Assembly (NCBI GenBank): GCA_007130265.1
Contig: SLST01000482.1
Coordinates: forward strand, 1 to 16,211
Length of the DNA: 16,211 bases
Direction of reading: 5' to 3'
DNA from: Spirochaetales bacterium
GTDB lineage: Bacteria; Spirochaetota; Spirochaetia; DSM-27196; SLST01
The position numbers were made by a program, and so were the translations under genes. Shown here piece by piece: positions 6,826 through 15,143 of the stretch (position 1 is the first letter of the stretch; each line of letters begins with the position of its first letter). The notes beneath the pieces were generated by a model that saw only the letters and a program-made list of their open reading frames with translations, had not been told where the DNA came from and made no database searches.

Positions 6826-7779
6826 TTGCTCAAGTACCTTCTGCGACGCCTCGCGGCGATGGTGCCACTACTCATCATCGTCAGTTCGTTCGTGTTTTTC
6901 CTCGGGCAGTATGGAGCTGCGGATCTCGCCCTCAGCTTGACGCTGCGAGTCAACGACAACGTCTACGACCCGCAGATCTACCAGGACTTCGCGCAGAAGC
7001 TCAACCTCAGCGACCCCATCTTCGTCCGGTTCGGGAACTTCCTGGGCGGGGCGATCCGCGGTGATTTCGGGATCTCGTACATTCTGCCCGGCAGCCCGGA
7101 CATCGGGCGGATGATCCTTCGGGCACTACCCATTTCCATGCAGCTTGCCTTCGCCGCGATGGTATCCGTCATCCTGATTGGTATACCGCTTGGTATCGTT
7201 GCAGCCGTGATGCGCAACACCCCCGTTGACTACGTGATCGTCTTCATCGCAACGGTCCTGTCTTCTACCCCTGGCTTTGTTCTGGCCCCTCTTGCACTCG
7301 TGATACTCGTGACGCAGTTGCAGATACTGCCGACGGTGGGATTCGGCTGGCACGGGCTGTTTGCCGTTCAGACGATTCTACCGGCACTCTGCCTAGCGGC
7401 CGGCCCGCTGCTCGCAATCGTTCGGTTCACCCGTGCATCGGTGATCGACGTTCTTTCCAACGAGTACATCGTCGCTGCACGCGCTCGCGGCCTGGGGTGG
7501 AGCACCATCATCAGACGTCACGTGATCAAGAACTCGATGATTCCGGTCGTGACTATCCTGGGGATCGCCACCGCCCGCATGCTCTCCGGTTCTATCTTCA
7601 TCGAGACGGTTTTCGCTATCAACGGGTTCGGGAGCATCGCCGTTACCGCGTTCCAGGGAGGGGACATCCAGACCGTCGCCGCGACCACGCTCGTGAGCGG
7701 GTTGATCGTGATGCTCATGAATCTCATCGTGGATGTTCTCTACGGTTTTCTCGATCCCCGCGTGCGGATTACTGCGTGA
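6826..7779 (+). CDS. ABC importer permease, DppB/OppB type
   Basis: This 317-aa inner-membrane protein forms half of the channel of a dipeptide/oligopeptide-type importer. It starts at TTG with MLKYLLRRLAAMVPLLIIVS, the usual positive start and first helix of DppB-like permeases. The periplasmic segment includes LSDPIFVRFGNFLGGAIRGDFGIS, a family hallmark, followed by several helices between about residues 100 and 200. The EAA loop that docks on the ATPase is at about 213-240 (YIVAARARGLGWSTIIRRHVIKNS). It ends in LDPRVR, as in the family. Length is normal. The next permease starts 13 nt after its stop. Peptides are the commonest substrates of this family, but sugars and nickel are also carried; the substrate is unknown, as the binding protein is lost. 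Confidence 0.93.
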   Translation: MLKYLLRRLAAMVPLLIIVSSFVFFLGQYGAADLALSLTLRVNDNVYDPQIYQDFAQKLNLSDPIFVRFGNFLGGAIRGDFGISYILPGSPDIGRMILRALPISMQLAFAAMVSVILIGIPLGIVAAVMRNTPVDYVIVFIATVLSSTPGFVLAPLALVILVTQLQILPTVGFGWHGLFAVQTILPALCLAAGPLLAIVRFTRASVIDVLSNEYIVAARARGLGWSTIIRRHVIKNSMIPVVTILGIATARMLSGSIFIETVFAINGFGSIAVTAFQGGDIQTVAATTLVSGLIVMLMNLIVDVLYGFLDPRVRITA

Positions 7780-7792
7780 AGGAAGCTGGAGC

Positions 7793-8881
7793 ATGAAGAG
7801 TAGGGCGACAGGGGTGCCGAGGGACGAACCTCGGAGATCGGGTTCATCCATGACTGCCTGGCGCCGCAAGCGCGACTGGCGTCTGAATGGAACCCGGGAT
7901 GAGATAGCACCGCAGGTCCAGCCGAGTGACGAACCAGAGTCCACCGACTACGAGCTGCGTCGGACGCGCAGCATCTGGCAGGATGCCTTGCGGACGTTCT
8001 CAAAGAACAAGGCGGGCATGGTCGGTCTGGCCGTTGCATGCGCCATACTGATCATCGCCCTCTTCGCGCCGCTGATTGCACCGCACGACTATCTGCAGCA
8101 GAACTGGGAGAGATTGCGCGAAGGGCCGTCATGGGACCATTTCATGGGCACGGATTCGGTGGGGCGTGATCTCTTCAGTCGCGTGCTCATGGGGGTTCGG
8201 ACCGCCGTGCTTGTCGCTATCACGACTACGCTCATCACAACGATCATCGGCGTCATGCTCGGAGCAACTGCCGCGCTCGTCGGCGGCTGGGTCGACAACG
8301 TGATCGTCTGGATCATGGATGCCCTGTTGAACTTCCCTGCCCTCTGGCTGGCGGCCTTTGTCAGCGCCGTGAGCCGTCCCATGTTCGCCCAACTCACGGC
8401 GAACCTCTTCGAGCTCACTCAGCTGTCGGTGTTCCGGGACTCTGTGTTCCTGGACTACGTCGTTGTCTTCGGCGCCCTGTCGCTCGTGTGGTGGCCAGGA
8501 CTCGGGCGCCTGGTCCGGGGACAGGTGTTGTCCATACGCAACAAGGAGTTCATCGAGGCACAGCGCGCGATCGGTTCGAGCAACTGGTGGATCATCACCC
8601 GGCATCTGGTCCCCAATGTACTGGGACAGGTGATCGTCCAGATGACCACGGGATTCGGTTTCGCGATGCTCGCCGAATCGTCCCTGAGCTTTCTCGGCAT
8701 CGGCATCCGCCCGCCGGGCGCGAGCCTGGGGCAGATGATATTCGCAGGTATGGCGTCGTGGCGCCTGGAGCCGCATCTAGTGGCGATGCCGGGACTCGTT
8801 CTGGCGGTCACCGTGATCTCGTTCATCTTCGTCGGCGACGCACTGAACGATGCGCTCAATCCCCGTGTTCGGGATCGGTAG
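7793..8881 (+). CDS. ABC importer permease, DppC/OppC type, with long N-terminal extension
   Basis: This 362-aa partner permease completes the channel. ATG 7793 is chosen because GGAAG (7781-7785) lies 7 nt upstream; ATG 7850 is a weaker alternative. The first ~60 residues are polar and charged, an extension that many DppC proteins lack, followed by the usual N-terminal segment (TRSIWQDALRTFSKNKAGMVGLA) and helix 1 (about 74-97). The hallmark HFMGTDSVGRDLFSRVLMGVR lies at about 116-136, and the EAA loop at about 252-279 (EFIEAQRAIGSSNWWIITRH). An extra-looking loop at about 195-220 (SRPMFAQLTANLFELTQLSV) lengthens the protein between helices. It ends in LNPRVRDR, as expected. The gene is intact and cotranscribed with its neighbours. 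Confidence 0.93.
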   Translation: MKSRATGVPRDEPRRSGSSMTAWRRKRDWRLNGTRDEIAPQVQPSDEPESTDYELRRTRSIWQDALRTFSKNKAGMVGLAVACAILIIALFAPLIAPHDYLQQNWERLREGPSWDHFMGTDSVGRDLFSRVLMGVRTAVLVAITTTLITTIIGVMLGATAALVGGWVDNVIVWIMDALLNFPALWLAAFVSAVSRPMFAQLTANLFELTQLSVFRDSVFLDYVVVFGALSLVWWPGLGRLVRGQVLSIRNKEFIEAQRAIGSSNWWIITRHLVPNVLGQVIVQMTTGFGFAMLAESSLSFLGIGIRPPGASLGQMIFAGMASWRLEPHLVAMPGLVLAVTVISFIFVGDALNDALNPRVRDR

Positions 8882-8908
8882 GGACGAGAGCTACTCCATG
8901 AGGGACAG

Positions 8909-9895
8909 ATGTCAGACACCGTACTGCAAGTGACCGATCTCAGCACGCGATTCTCCACGAACGACGGCGAAGTGTACGCGGTTGACAAGGTTTCCTTCAC
9001 TGTCCGCAGGGGTGAGATGGTCGGGCTTGTTGGGGAGTCCGGCTGCGGAAAGACAACGACCGCGCTCTCGATCATCCGCTTGCTGCCAAAGGCCGGCAGG
9101 ATTGCCGGTGGATCGATCACCGTCAATGGTACTGACCTGGTCAGATTGCCGGAGAATCAGATGCGAAGGAAGCGCGGCTCTGAGGTCGCGATGATCTTCC
9201 AGGACGCCCTGTCGGCGCTCGATCCCACAATGAGAGTGGGAGAGCAGCTGTGCGAACCGCTTCGCGCTCATCTGGGCATGTCGCGCCCGCAGGCGATGGA
9301 GGAGGCAGTTCGCCTGCTCGGCCTCGTTGGGATCCCATCGCCCCGGGAGCGGCTCAGGGACTACTCGTTCCAGTTCTCCGGCGGTATGCGACAACGGGTG
9401 ATGATCGCCATGGCGTTGTCGTGCAATCCGTCGCTGTTGCTGGCTGACGAGCCCACCACCGCCCTCGACGTGACGATACAACGGCAGATCCTCGGCCTGA
9501 TGAAACGGCTGAAGCACGAGTCGAACGCAGGAGTAATCCTCGTCACCCACGACGTTGGGGTGGTGGCAGAGGTCTGCGACCGTGTTGTGGTGATGTACGC
9601 TGGACGGATCGTCGAGTCGGGGCCAACAGAGCGGGTCTTCCGGAACCCACAGCACCCGTACACGATAGGTCTGCTCAGCTCCTCGCTCGATTTCACGACG
9701 GATCGAACCGGCATTCTCAACACGATTCCAGGGCTTCCACCTGACCTCGTTGAGCTGCCGCCCGGGTGCTTCTTCTGGCCCAGATGCAAAGAGGCCAACG
9801 ATCGGTGCAAACAGGCCTCACCGCAGCTGCTTGAGACGGAGCCCCAACACCGATGCGCCTGTTTCCGGCGTGAAGAAGGGATGGACGCTACATGA
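8909..9895 (+). CDS. ABC importer ATPase, DppD/OppD type
   Basis: This 328-aa cytoplasmic ATPase powers import together with the next gene. Walker A is GESGCGKT (residues 42-49), the Q-loop is Q98 in IFQDALSALDP, the signature is FSGGMRQR (156-163), Walker B is LLLADEP (176-182) with catalytic Glu181, and the switch is H214. The C-terminal oligopeptide-transporter domain follows (NPQHPYTIGLL, then PPGCFFWPRC). Its four spaced cysteines (in CFFWPRCKEANDRC and RCACF) occur in many DppD/OppD proteins and bind an Fe-S cluster in the one from Mycobacterium tuberculosis. It starts 27 nt after the second permease, and its stop overlaps the next start in ATGA (9892-9895), so translation of the two ATPases is coupled. 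All catalytic residues are present. Confidence 0.95.
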   Translation: MSDTVLQVTDLSTRFSTNDGEVYAVDKVSFTVRRGEMVGLVGESGCGKTTTALSIIRLLPKAGRIAGGSITVNGTDLVRLPENQMRRKRGSEVAMIFQDALSALDPTMRVGEQLCEPLRAHLGMSRPQAMEEAVRLLGLVGIPSPRERLRDYSFQFSGGMRQRVMIAMALSCNPSLLLADEPTTALDVTIQRQILGLMKRLKHESNAGVILVTHDVGVVAEVCDRVVVMYAGRIVESGPTERVFRNPQHPYTIGLLSSSLDFTTDRTGILNTIPGLPPDLVELPPGCFFWPRCKEANDRCKQASPQLLETEPQHRCACFRREEGMDAT

Positions 9896-10893
9896 GCTTC
9901 GCGGACACCACCCCGCTCTTGTGGGTAGATGGGCTGAAGATGCATTTCTCGGGTCGCCGCAGACAGTGGTACCCGTGGTCGCCTCGAAGCCAGATCAAGG
10001 CGGTGGACGGAGTTCAGTTCGGCATCGCGAGCGGTCGCACGCTCGGCTTGGTCGGAGAGTCGGGGTGTGGTAAATCGACGATCGCGCGAGCGGTGCTGAA
10101 GCTCTACAAGCCCACCTCGGGGAGTATCCTCTTCGACGGCGTCGACATCACTGAGAAGAATCGGGCTGAGCTGCGAGAGTTTCGCGAGCGCGCCCAGATC
10201 ATCTTCCAGGACCCGTACGCCTCACTCGACCCCCGCCGCTCGATTGGCTACACGATCGGCGAACCGTTGATGCTCCACAGCACGCTGTCGAAAGCAGAGA
10301 TCCAGAAGAAGGTGGAGACTCTGCTGCGGACGGTCGGGTTGAACCCGTCCTACATCAACCGGTATCCGCACGAGTTCTCGGGCGGGCAGCGGCAACGCGT
10401 AGGCGTCGCTCGCGCCCTGGCCACCTCGCCTAGCTTCCTCGTAGCCGACGAGCCGGTGTCCGCGCTCGATATCTCGATCCAGGCCCAGGTGATCAACCTT
10501 CTCAAACGGCTTCGGGAGGAACTATCGCTGACGTTCCTGTTCATCTCGCACGACTTGAGGGTCGTCCGGTACATCAGCGACGAGGTCGCGGTCATGTATC
10601 TTGGCAAGCTCGTCGAACAAGCGCCTACCGACGACTTCTTCGCGGATCCCCGGCACCCGTACTCACAGGCGCTACTCTCTGCCGTCCCGAAGGCGCCGTG
10701 GGAAGACACGGGTGTGCAGCCCATTACGCTCGAGGGTGAGGTTCCCAGCCCGATCGACCCGCCGCCAGGCTGTCACTTCGCACCGCGCTGCCGCTTCGCC
10801 GGCAGACGATGCAGGATCGAAGAGCCGGAGTTCAAAGACACGACCCCCGGACACAAGGTGGCGTGCTTTCTCATGGATGGCACAACCGACTAG
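9892..10893 (+). CDS. ABC importer ATPase, DppF/OppF type
   Basis: This 333-aa protein is the second ATPase, expected to pair with the previous one as a heterodimer. Walker A is GESGCGKST (55-63), the Q-loop is Q106 in IFQDPYASLDPR, the signature is FSGGQRQRV (162-170), Walker B is FLVADEP (182-188), and the switch is H220. The C-terminal domain includes HPYSQALLSAVP and the cysteine-containing PPGCHFAPRCRFAGRRC. A basic insertion after the first strand (SGRRRQWYPWSPRS, about 20-33) is typical of DppF-type proteins, where the first domain is often lengthened. The operon ends here: the facing binding-protein gene is convergent and a hairpin lies between. Confidence 0.95.
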   Translation: MSFADTTPLLWVDGLKMHFSGRRRQWYPWSPRSQIKAVDGVQFGIASGRTLGLVGESGCGKSTIARAVLKLYKPTSGSILFDGVDITEKNRAELREFRERAQIIFQDPYASLDPRRSIGYTIGEPLMLHSTLSKAEIQKKVETLLRTVGLNPSYINRYPHEFSGGQRQRVGVARALATSPSFLVADEPVSALDISIQAQVINLLKRLREELSLTFLFISHDLRVVRYISDEVAVMYLGKLVEQAPTDDFFADPRHPYSQALLSAVPKAPWEDTGVQPITLEGEVPSPIDPPPGCHFAPRCRFAGRRCRIEEPEFKDTTPGHKVACFLMDGTTD

Positions 10894-10998
10894 AAAAGCT
10901 CACTGTCGCGCTGCGCCGCAGGCGGGCCTTCGTGTCAGTGTCGATCTGTGACCGTGAGTGGGCGGTGAGCTGCACTGCGTTTGCTCGGAAGGTGAGAA

Positions 10999-11022
10999 CG
11001 CGGCCCCGGTAGCGGGGCCGCG
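10999..11022. terminator. Shared hairpin terminator between convergent genes
   Basis: CGCGGCCCCG and CGGGGCCGCG form a perfect 10-bp stem around a GTAG loop. It lies 8 nt beyond the stop of the minus-strand binding-protein gene and 105 nt beyond the importer operon. On the minus strand it is followed by TTCTC, a weak pyrimidine tract; on the plus strand there is no T-run. It therefore best fits the binding-protein gene. Confidence 0.75.
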
Positions 11023-11030
11023 CATCATAA

Positions 11031-12743
11031 CTATCGTCCTGCCGCGGCCAAGGTTCCGCGGATGATCTCCACGTACCGGTCGACACCGGCACGGTTGAGT
11101 TCGTTGACGTACGCTCGCCACTGCGCGTCGTTGTTGATGTCGCGCGATCCGGTTACGAACTCTGCATAGAACTGTTGTACAAGACCGGGCGCCCCGGCGG
11201 CCCCGATCAGCAGCTGTCGCAGGTCCGTGAGCTCGTCCTGCAGATCATCTGCGACGATGAGGCCTGGCGGGAGCGAGTGATCTGCCTTGAATGGCTCATA
11301 GTATTCGCGTGTTCCCTGCGCATTCCGCCAACCCTGCTTGGTAGGATCAGTTCGCCACTCAGGCGGCATGGCGTTTCCGCCTCCGGGAGCAAATCTCGGA
11401 GCGAGTCTCCGCCAACCGGCCCATGAGCGGTCCTCTCCATAGGTCTGCTCACGCAGCAGCACGAAGTCGGCGATTGAGAAGTCGGTTGAAACCAATTCGC
11501 CCGAAGCACGCTCGTCAGCGGTAAGCCATCGGTAGTCGACTCCCGCGAAAGCGAAGTTCTGACCAATCTCCCGATTCTCCAGCGACTCATAGAACCAATC
11601 GTTGAGACGAGCAATCACCTCGGGATGCCTTGCATCACGCGTGATGACAGTGTGATGTTGCACCGCCGGAGGCATGAAAGTCGTCTGGCGCAGTCCCGTC
11701 GGACCTTGGAGAGGAGACAGCATATGGAAGTCCGCGAACCGGCCGCTGCCCTCCCAGCTGTTGATCGAGAAGACACCATACCAGCCGGCCGGCACTGCGC
11801 CGACCAATGCGGGCCCCGGGTTCTCGACGGCCGACCGAAGCTGTGTTGCATCCTGGGTGAACGAGTCGGGCAGCAGCAGCCCTTCCCTGTAGAGGCGAGC
11901 TACGTAGCGCACGCCTTCTCGCCACTCGGTAGTATTCGCGACGAACTGCACGTCGTTACCGGTCCGCTTCAGGAAACTCGCCGGATCAGTGTAGATGAAC
12001 GAGTTCAGGATGAACGGCATCAAGGGACCTGCATTCCACGCCCCGGACGCGGCACCGACCAGCGGTATGGTATCCGCGCGTCCGGTTCCGTTCGGATCGT
12101 CATCCCTGAAAGCAACGAGCATCTCGTAGAACTCGTCCGTTGTCTCAGGACGATCGATTCCCAGTGCTTCGAGCCACGGTTCGTAGATCCACATCTTGTA
12201 GCTCATCATACAGTGGTAGCAAGTCGCCTCGAGTGAGGGGAAGGAGTACCTCTTGCCGTCCGGCATCACAAGTTGTGCCGCGTATTGCGGGTATTCCTCA
12301 AGCGTGGCCGCCAGCCCGGGCATCCAGTCTTCAATCAGATCGTCGACCGGGATGAAGTTGCCGAATATGCCGTTCTGGAACACAGTCTGACCGCTGGAGA
12401 ACGCATGTTGGTTCATGATCGTGTCGGGCAGGTCGCCACTCGCGAGCACCAGGTTCAGACGCTCCGACCATGACTGACTCTCGACTATATCAACGAAGTT
12501 CATCCGAACATTCGTGAGATCCTCGTACCAAGCGGTGAACTCCGCGCCCTGGTAGTTCCCGTCACTCTCTACGGCGCCGTAGAGAGTCATCACATCGATC
12601 GTGATCAACTCATCCACGATAGGCATTGTGCCGGGTGGGTTCACGACGACGCTCGCCCCGGCGCCCTGTTCGCTCTGTGCCCCGGCGTACACCATTCCTG
12701 TACTGAGCAATGTCAGCACAGCCAGAAGAATCGTCCTTCGCAT
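11031..12743 (-). CDS. ABC solute-binding protein, family 1 (LplA-like)
   Basis: This 570-aa protein is a periplasmic binding protein of the large family 1 type that serves carbohydrate (often oligosaccharide) importers with LplB/YtcP-like permeases. It has a clear signal peptide (MRRTILLAVLTLLSTGMVYA), cleaved before GAQSEQ; this start is common in spirochaetes, and there is no lipobox cysteine. The start ATG is preceded by AAGGGAG with 8 nt spacing. Family features include LNLVLASGDLPDTIM (about 96-110), the WMPGLAATLEEYPQ segment, and a Ca-site-like loop DDDPNGTGRADTIPL (214-228), as in alginate-binding AlgQ proteins. C175 and C178 (CYHC) are unusual for an exported protein of this type. 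The class does not match the neighbouring dpp-type operon, and no cognate permeases are in the window. Confidence 0.88.
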   Translation of the reverse strand: MRRTILLAVLTLLSTGMVYAGAQSEQGAGASVVVNPPGTMPIVDELITIDVMTLYGAVESDGNYQGAEFTAWYEDLTNVRMNFVDIVESQSWSERLNLVLASGDLPDTIMNQHAFSSGQTVFQNGIFGNFIPVDDLIEDWMPGLAATLEEYPQYAAQLVMPDGKRYSFPSLEATCYHCMMSYKMWIYEPWLEALGIDRPETTDEFYEMLVAFRDDDPNGTGRADTIPLVGAASGAWNAGPLMPFILNSFIYTDPASFLKRTGNDVQFVANTTEWREGVRYVARLYREGLLLPDSFTQDATQLRSAVENPGPALVGAVPAGWYGVFSINSWEGSGRFADFHMLSPLQGPTGLRQTTFMPPAVQHHTVITRDARHPEVIARLNDWFYESLENREIGQNFAFAGVDYRWLTADERASGELVSTDFSIADFVLLREQTYGEDRSWAGWRRLAPRFAPGGGNAMPPEWRTDPTKQGWRNAQGTREYYEPFKADHSLPPGLIVADDLQDELTDLRQLLIGAAGAPGLVQQFYAEFVTGSRDINNDAQWRAYVNELNRAGVDRYVEIIRGTLAAAGR

Positions 12744-12791
12744 CTCTGTCTCCCTTTTTCCGCACGAGATCGTGCCTATGCCATCTGCACA

Positions 12792-12804
12792 CAGGTAACA
12801 CCTG
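12792..12804. promoter_or_regulatory. Small palindrome upstream of the binding-protein gene
   Basis: CAGGT-aac-ACCTG, a perfect 5-bp inverted repeat with a 3-nt spacer, lies 49-61 nt upstream of the ATG at 12743. The position suits an operator. No convincing -35/-10 pair could be placed around it, so the role is a guess. Confidence 0.3.
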
Positions 12805-12973
12805 CATTGGTCTCCATTCTATCATCGTCAGATCCAGGCCTCGCACTACAAAAAGATCAATCGACCAGATGAAACACGTACCACCGGAAGAACCGTGGCC
12901 GAAGAACCTCACTCGGTCGGGGTCTACTCAATGTGGGCTACACTGACTTCCGTCGGGATTGCTGATCGGTGTA

Positions 12974-12991
12974 CCTATCCACGTGGATAGG
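12974..12991. promoter_or_regulatory. 18-bp perfect palindrome, operator candidate
   Basis: CCTATCCACGTGGATAGG is a perfect inverted repeat with no spacer and a central CG, the geometry used by LacI-family repressors. It lies between the divergent binding-protein and phosphodiesterase genes, 231 nt from the first start and 323 nt from the second, and inside the 5' end of the GlpP relic. Confidence 0.45.
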
Positions 12992-13300
12992 CGAGCAGAT
13001 GTCCCTGGAACAGCAGTGGACAACCACGAGAAAGGACGCATCCGCGCTGGCAACCGCGACACTGGTCCTATGCCACAGGTGGTAGACGATCTCATGGCCA
13101 TGATGGAAACTCCGGCCATCGCTGGCGGTCTGATCCGCAGTCTTGCCGAAGTACCGGAGGCCATCGAGATCGGTGCTGTCGCTGCAGTCGTCGGTCGCGA
13201 GGAGCTCTGGGATCTGGAGCCTCGCTGGCGACCGCCAGATCGTGTAGACGACTCCGACCCAACCGGGTATGTTGTCGCCACGGCCAACGGCGGTCGTGCA

Positions 13301-13307
13301 GGGAGGT
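13301..13307 (+). promoter_or_regulatory. Ribosome binding site that decides the phosphodiesterase start
   Basis: GGGAGGT lies 6 nt before ATG 13314. An in-frame start 15 codons upstream (13269) has no such site and adds residues foreign to the family. Confidence 0.75.
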
Positions 13308-13313
13308 CAGACA

Positions 13314-15143
13314 ATGCCAAAGGATCTTGAGCTGCTGGTGATCGCGCTGGATGGTGCCGTCCCGTCTGTGGTCAGTTCTCTCATCGACAAGGGCCGACTA
13401 CCTGCATTCAAAGCGCTCAGGGAAGGCGGCGTGTGGATGACCGACTGTCGGCCACCCTTCCCCACTATCACTCCAACGTGCTGGTCATCTTTCGCAACCG
13501 GTGCGACGCCGGCAACTCACGGAGCGACGTGTCAGGACTTTCGTCTACCGGGGATGCCGGCAGGCAAGGTTATCTCGGCATACCACTCGCAGAACATCAA
13601 GGCGGAACGTTTCTGGGAAGCCGCCGCCCGGGCCGGCAAGCGGAGCCTCATCATGCAGCTCCCGGCCTCAGGACCGGCTAAGTCGCCGCATGTCTACCAG
13701 GTGGCAGGTGCGGCCTGCGCTGCCATCAAGGCTTCCAGCCCGGAGAAGCCCACGGTACCTTCGGATCCCGTAATACCGTCGATCTTCGCGGACACTGGCG
13801 CGGAGCCGGAGACCGTATCGTGGATCGCGGCGACACCGGGGAGCGGTCAGTGGCAACCGTCGGAGTTCGCCTCTACCGACCGCACACTCCAGACGGGTGC
13901 GCATTCGGGGCGTGCCAGGCTCCAATCCCTGCCGAACGGCTTCCATCCCGTGGACTGGGACGTCCTCGTCGAGAAGGACCGGATAGAGATCGTTCTGGAC
14001 TCACAACGCATCGGCACCGTCGCGGGTCGGTGGACCGAACCGTTCGCCCGAACCCTCGAACGAACGAACGGGACCAAGGTCCGTGTCTGGTTCCGGGCAA
14101 GACTGTTCGATGCCGATCCGGTCACGAAGCGCCTGAGGCTGTACATCTCTGAGACGGGGCCTGCGTCCGAGTTCGCGTCGCCTGTGGAGTTTGCGAAGCG
14201 GTTGGACGAGATTCCGCTCGTCCCTGCGAACCACGGACACTCGAACCTTCTCGCATCGCCAGAGACGATGGAGGCCTATCTCGAGGCTGAGCTACACAAC
14301 TTCGAGTGGCAGCTGAAAGCAATGGACGCGGGACTCCACATGGCAGCTCCTCATATCGCAATCATCTACTCAGTGTATCTCGACTCGATGAATCACGCCT
14401 TCCGGAATGTTGTCGAAGGGCTGCAACCGGTTGCCGCTGCAGAGCGGGAAGCAGTAATCAACCTGTATCACCGGGCGTACGAGCTTGCCGACTGGTTCCT
14501 CGCGAAAGCGATCGAGCGGACCGGCACATCAACCACCGTGATGGTCGTATCCGATCACGGATCGGTCGGCTACACGAGTCTGTTCGATCCACACTCCGTG
14601 CTCGAAGAGGCAGGACTCCTGGTCACCGAGAGAACAACCGACGGTCGTCGTCGCGTCGACTACGCGAGGTCGCAGGTCTACCCGGTAAGCACCTGCCACG
14701 TGTACGTCAATCTGAAAGGCCGAGAGCCGGGTGGAATCGTCGCGCCCGATCAGTACTCCGCGGTAGTGGAGAAGACCATTTCAGCTCTCCTCTGCGCGAA
14801 GATGGATTCAGTCTCGCCCGTTGCGTTCGCCGTACGACACGATGAGGCCGGGTTCATCGGACTGGGCGGGGATCGCACCGGAGACGTGATCTACGGTATA
14901 CGGGGTGGGCGCGTCGGAGGACACATCGGCGGTGTGCACGCCTGCCAGATCCCGACGGCGCTTAGCGAGACGGGAGACATCCGCTCGCTGTGCGTGGTAT
15001 CTGGGCCGGGATTTGACCAGAACCGTGTCCACACCGGGCCCATGTGGCTCTGGGATCTCGCGCCAACCCTTGCCCGAGCACTCGGCTACCCGGAACCCGC
15101 ACAGAGCGAGGGTCGCGTCGTCCACCAGATCATGGTCTCCTGA
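13314..15143 (+). CDS. Alkaline-phosphatase-superfamily phosphodiesterase (type I phosphodiesterase/nucleotide pyrophosphatase-like)
   Basis: This 609-aa hydrolase probably cleaves phosphodiester or phosphoanhydride bonds with two metal ions. Metal and catalytic motifs are complete: VIALDGA with D13; PPFPTITPTCWSSFATG with the likely nucleophile T53, followed by PATHGATCQDF; DSMNH with D357 and H361; VSDHGS with D414 and H415; and GGHIGGVH with H537 and H542. The C-terminal MWLWDLAPTLARALGYPEP is the usual superfamily ending. Residues about 150-310 form an insertion without these motifs, including a beta-rich part (about 195-275) that may shape the substrate site. I see no signal peptide, so the enzyme is probably cytoplasmic. 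It is transcribed away from the binding-protein gene, with only relics between. Substrate unknown; nucleotides, glycerophosphodiesters or phosphonates are all possible for the family. Confidence 0.85.
   Translation: MPKDLELLVIALDGAVPSVVSSLIDKGRLPAFKALREGGVWMTDCRPPFPTITPTCWSSFATGATPATHGATCQDFRLPGMPAGKVISAYHSQNIKAERFWEAAARAGKRSLIMQLPASGPAKSPHVYQVAGAACAAIKASSPEKPTVPSDPVIPSIFADTGAEPETVSWIAATPGSGQWQPSEFASTDRTLQTGAHSGRARLQSLPNGFHPVDWDVLVEKDRIEIVLDSQRIGTVAGRWTEPFARTLERTNGTKVRVWFRARLFDADPVTKRLRLYISETGPASEFASPVEFAKRLDEIPLVPANHGHSNLLASPETMEAYLEAELHNFEWQLKAMDAGLHMAAPHIAIIYSVYLDSMNHAFRNVVEGLQPVAAAEREAVINLYHRAYELADWFLAKAIERTGTSTTVMVVSDHGSVGYTSLFDPHSVLEEAGLLVTERTTDGRRRVDYARSQVYPVSTCHVYVNLKGREPGGIVAPDQYSAVVEKTISALLCAKMDSVSPVAFAVRHDEAGFIGLGGDRTGDVIYGIRGGRVGGHIGGVHACQIPTALSETGDIRSLCVVSGPGFDQNRVHTGPMWLWDLAPTLARALGYPEPAQSEGRVVHQIMVS

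Larger units (their letters stand above)
12959..13330 (+). pseudogene. glpP: GlpP (glycerol uptake antiterminator) relic, C-terminal part
   Basis: The central part of this frame matches the C-terminal half of GlpP, a TIM-barrel-like glycerol-3-phosphate-responsive antiterminator of about 190 aa: PMPQVVDDLMAMMETPAIAG, GLIRSLAEVPEAIEIGAVAA, then VVGREELWDL. In GlpP this is the stretch around LPG.MP.VI, P.IAGGLI, E...AL.AGA.AVS and ELW. The upstream part (LIGVPIHVDRRAD, GTAVDNHEKGRIRAGNRDTG) fits only loosely, and the usual EILP just before GPMP is missing, suggesting a small deletion or frameshift near 13068. The N-terminal half is absent, the only start is a weak TTG, and the frame runs 35 residues past the normal end into the next gene's ribosome binding site. 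A relic is therefore more likely than a functional regulator. Confidence 0.6.

Noticed and set aside
7393..7944. 183-codon minus-strand frame across the permease junction
   Set aside because: Antisense to two well-supported permeases, rich in Asp/His/Gly as expected for a mirror frame of hydrophobic codons.
8912..9655. 247-codon minus-strand frame opposite the first ATPase
   Set aside because: The plus strand has all ABC ATPase motifs; the minus frame is a shadow.
12928..13320. 130-codon minus-strand frame opposite the GlpP relic
   Set aside because: Low-complexity Ser/Arg/Pro composition; the plus strand carries the GlpP motif block.
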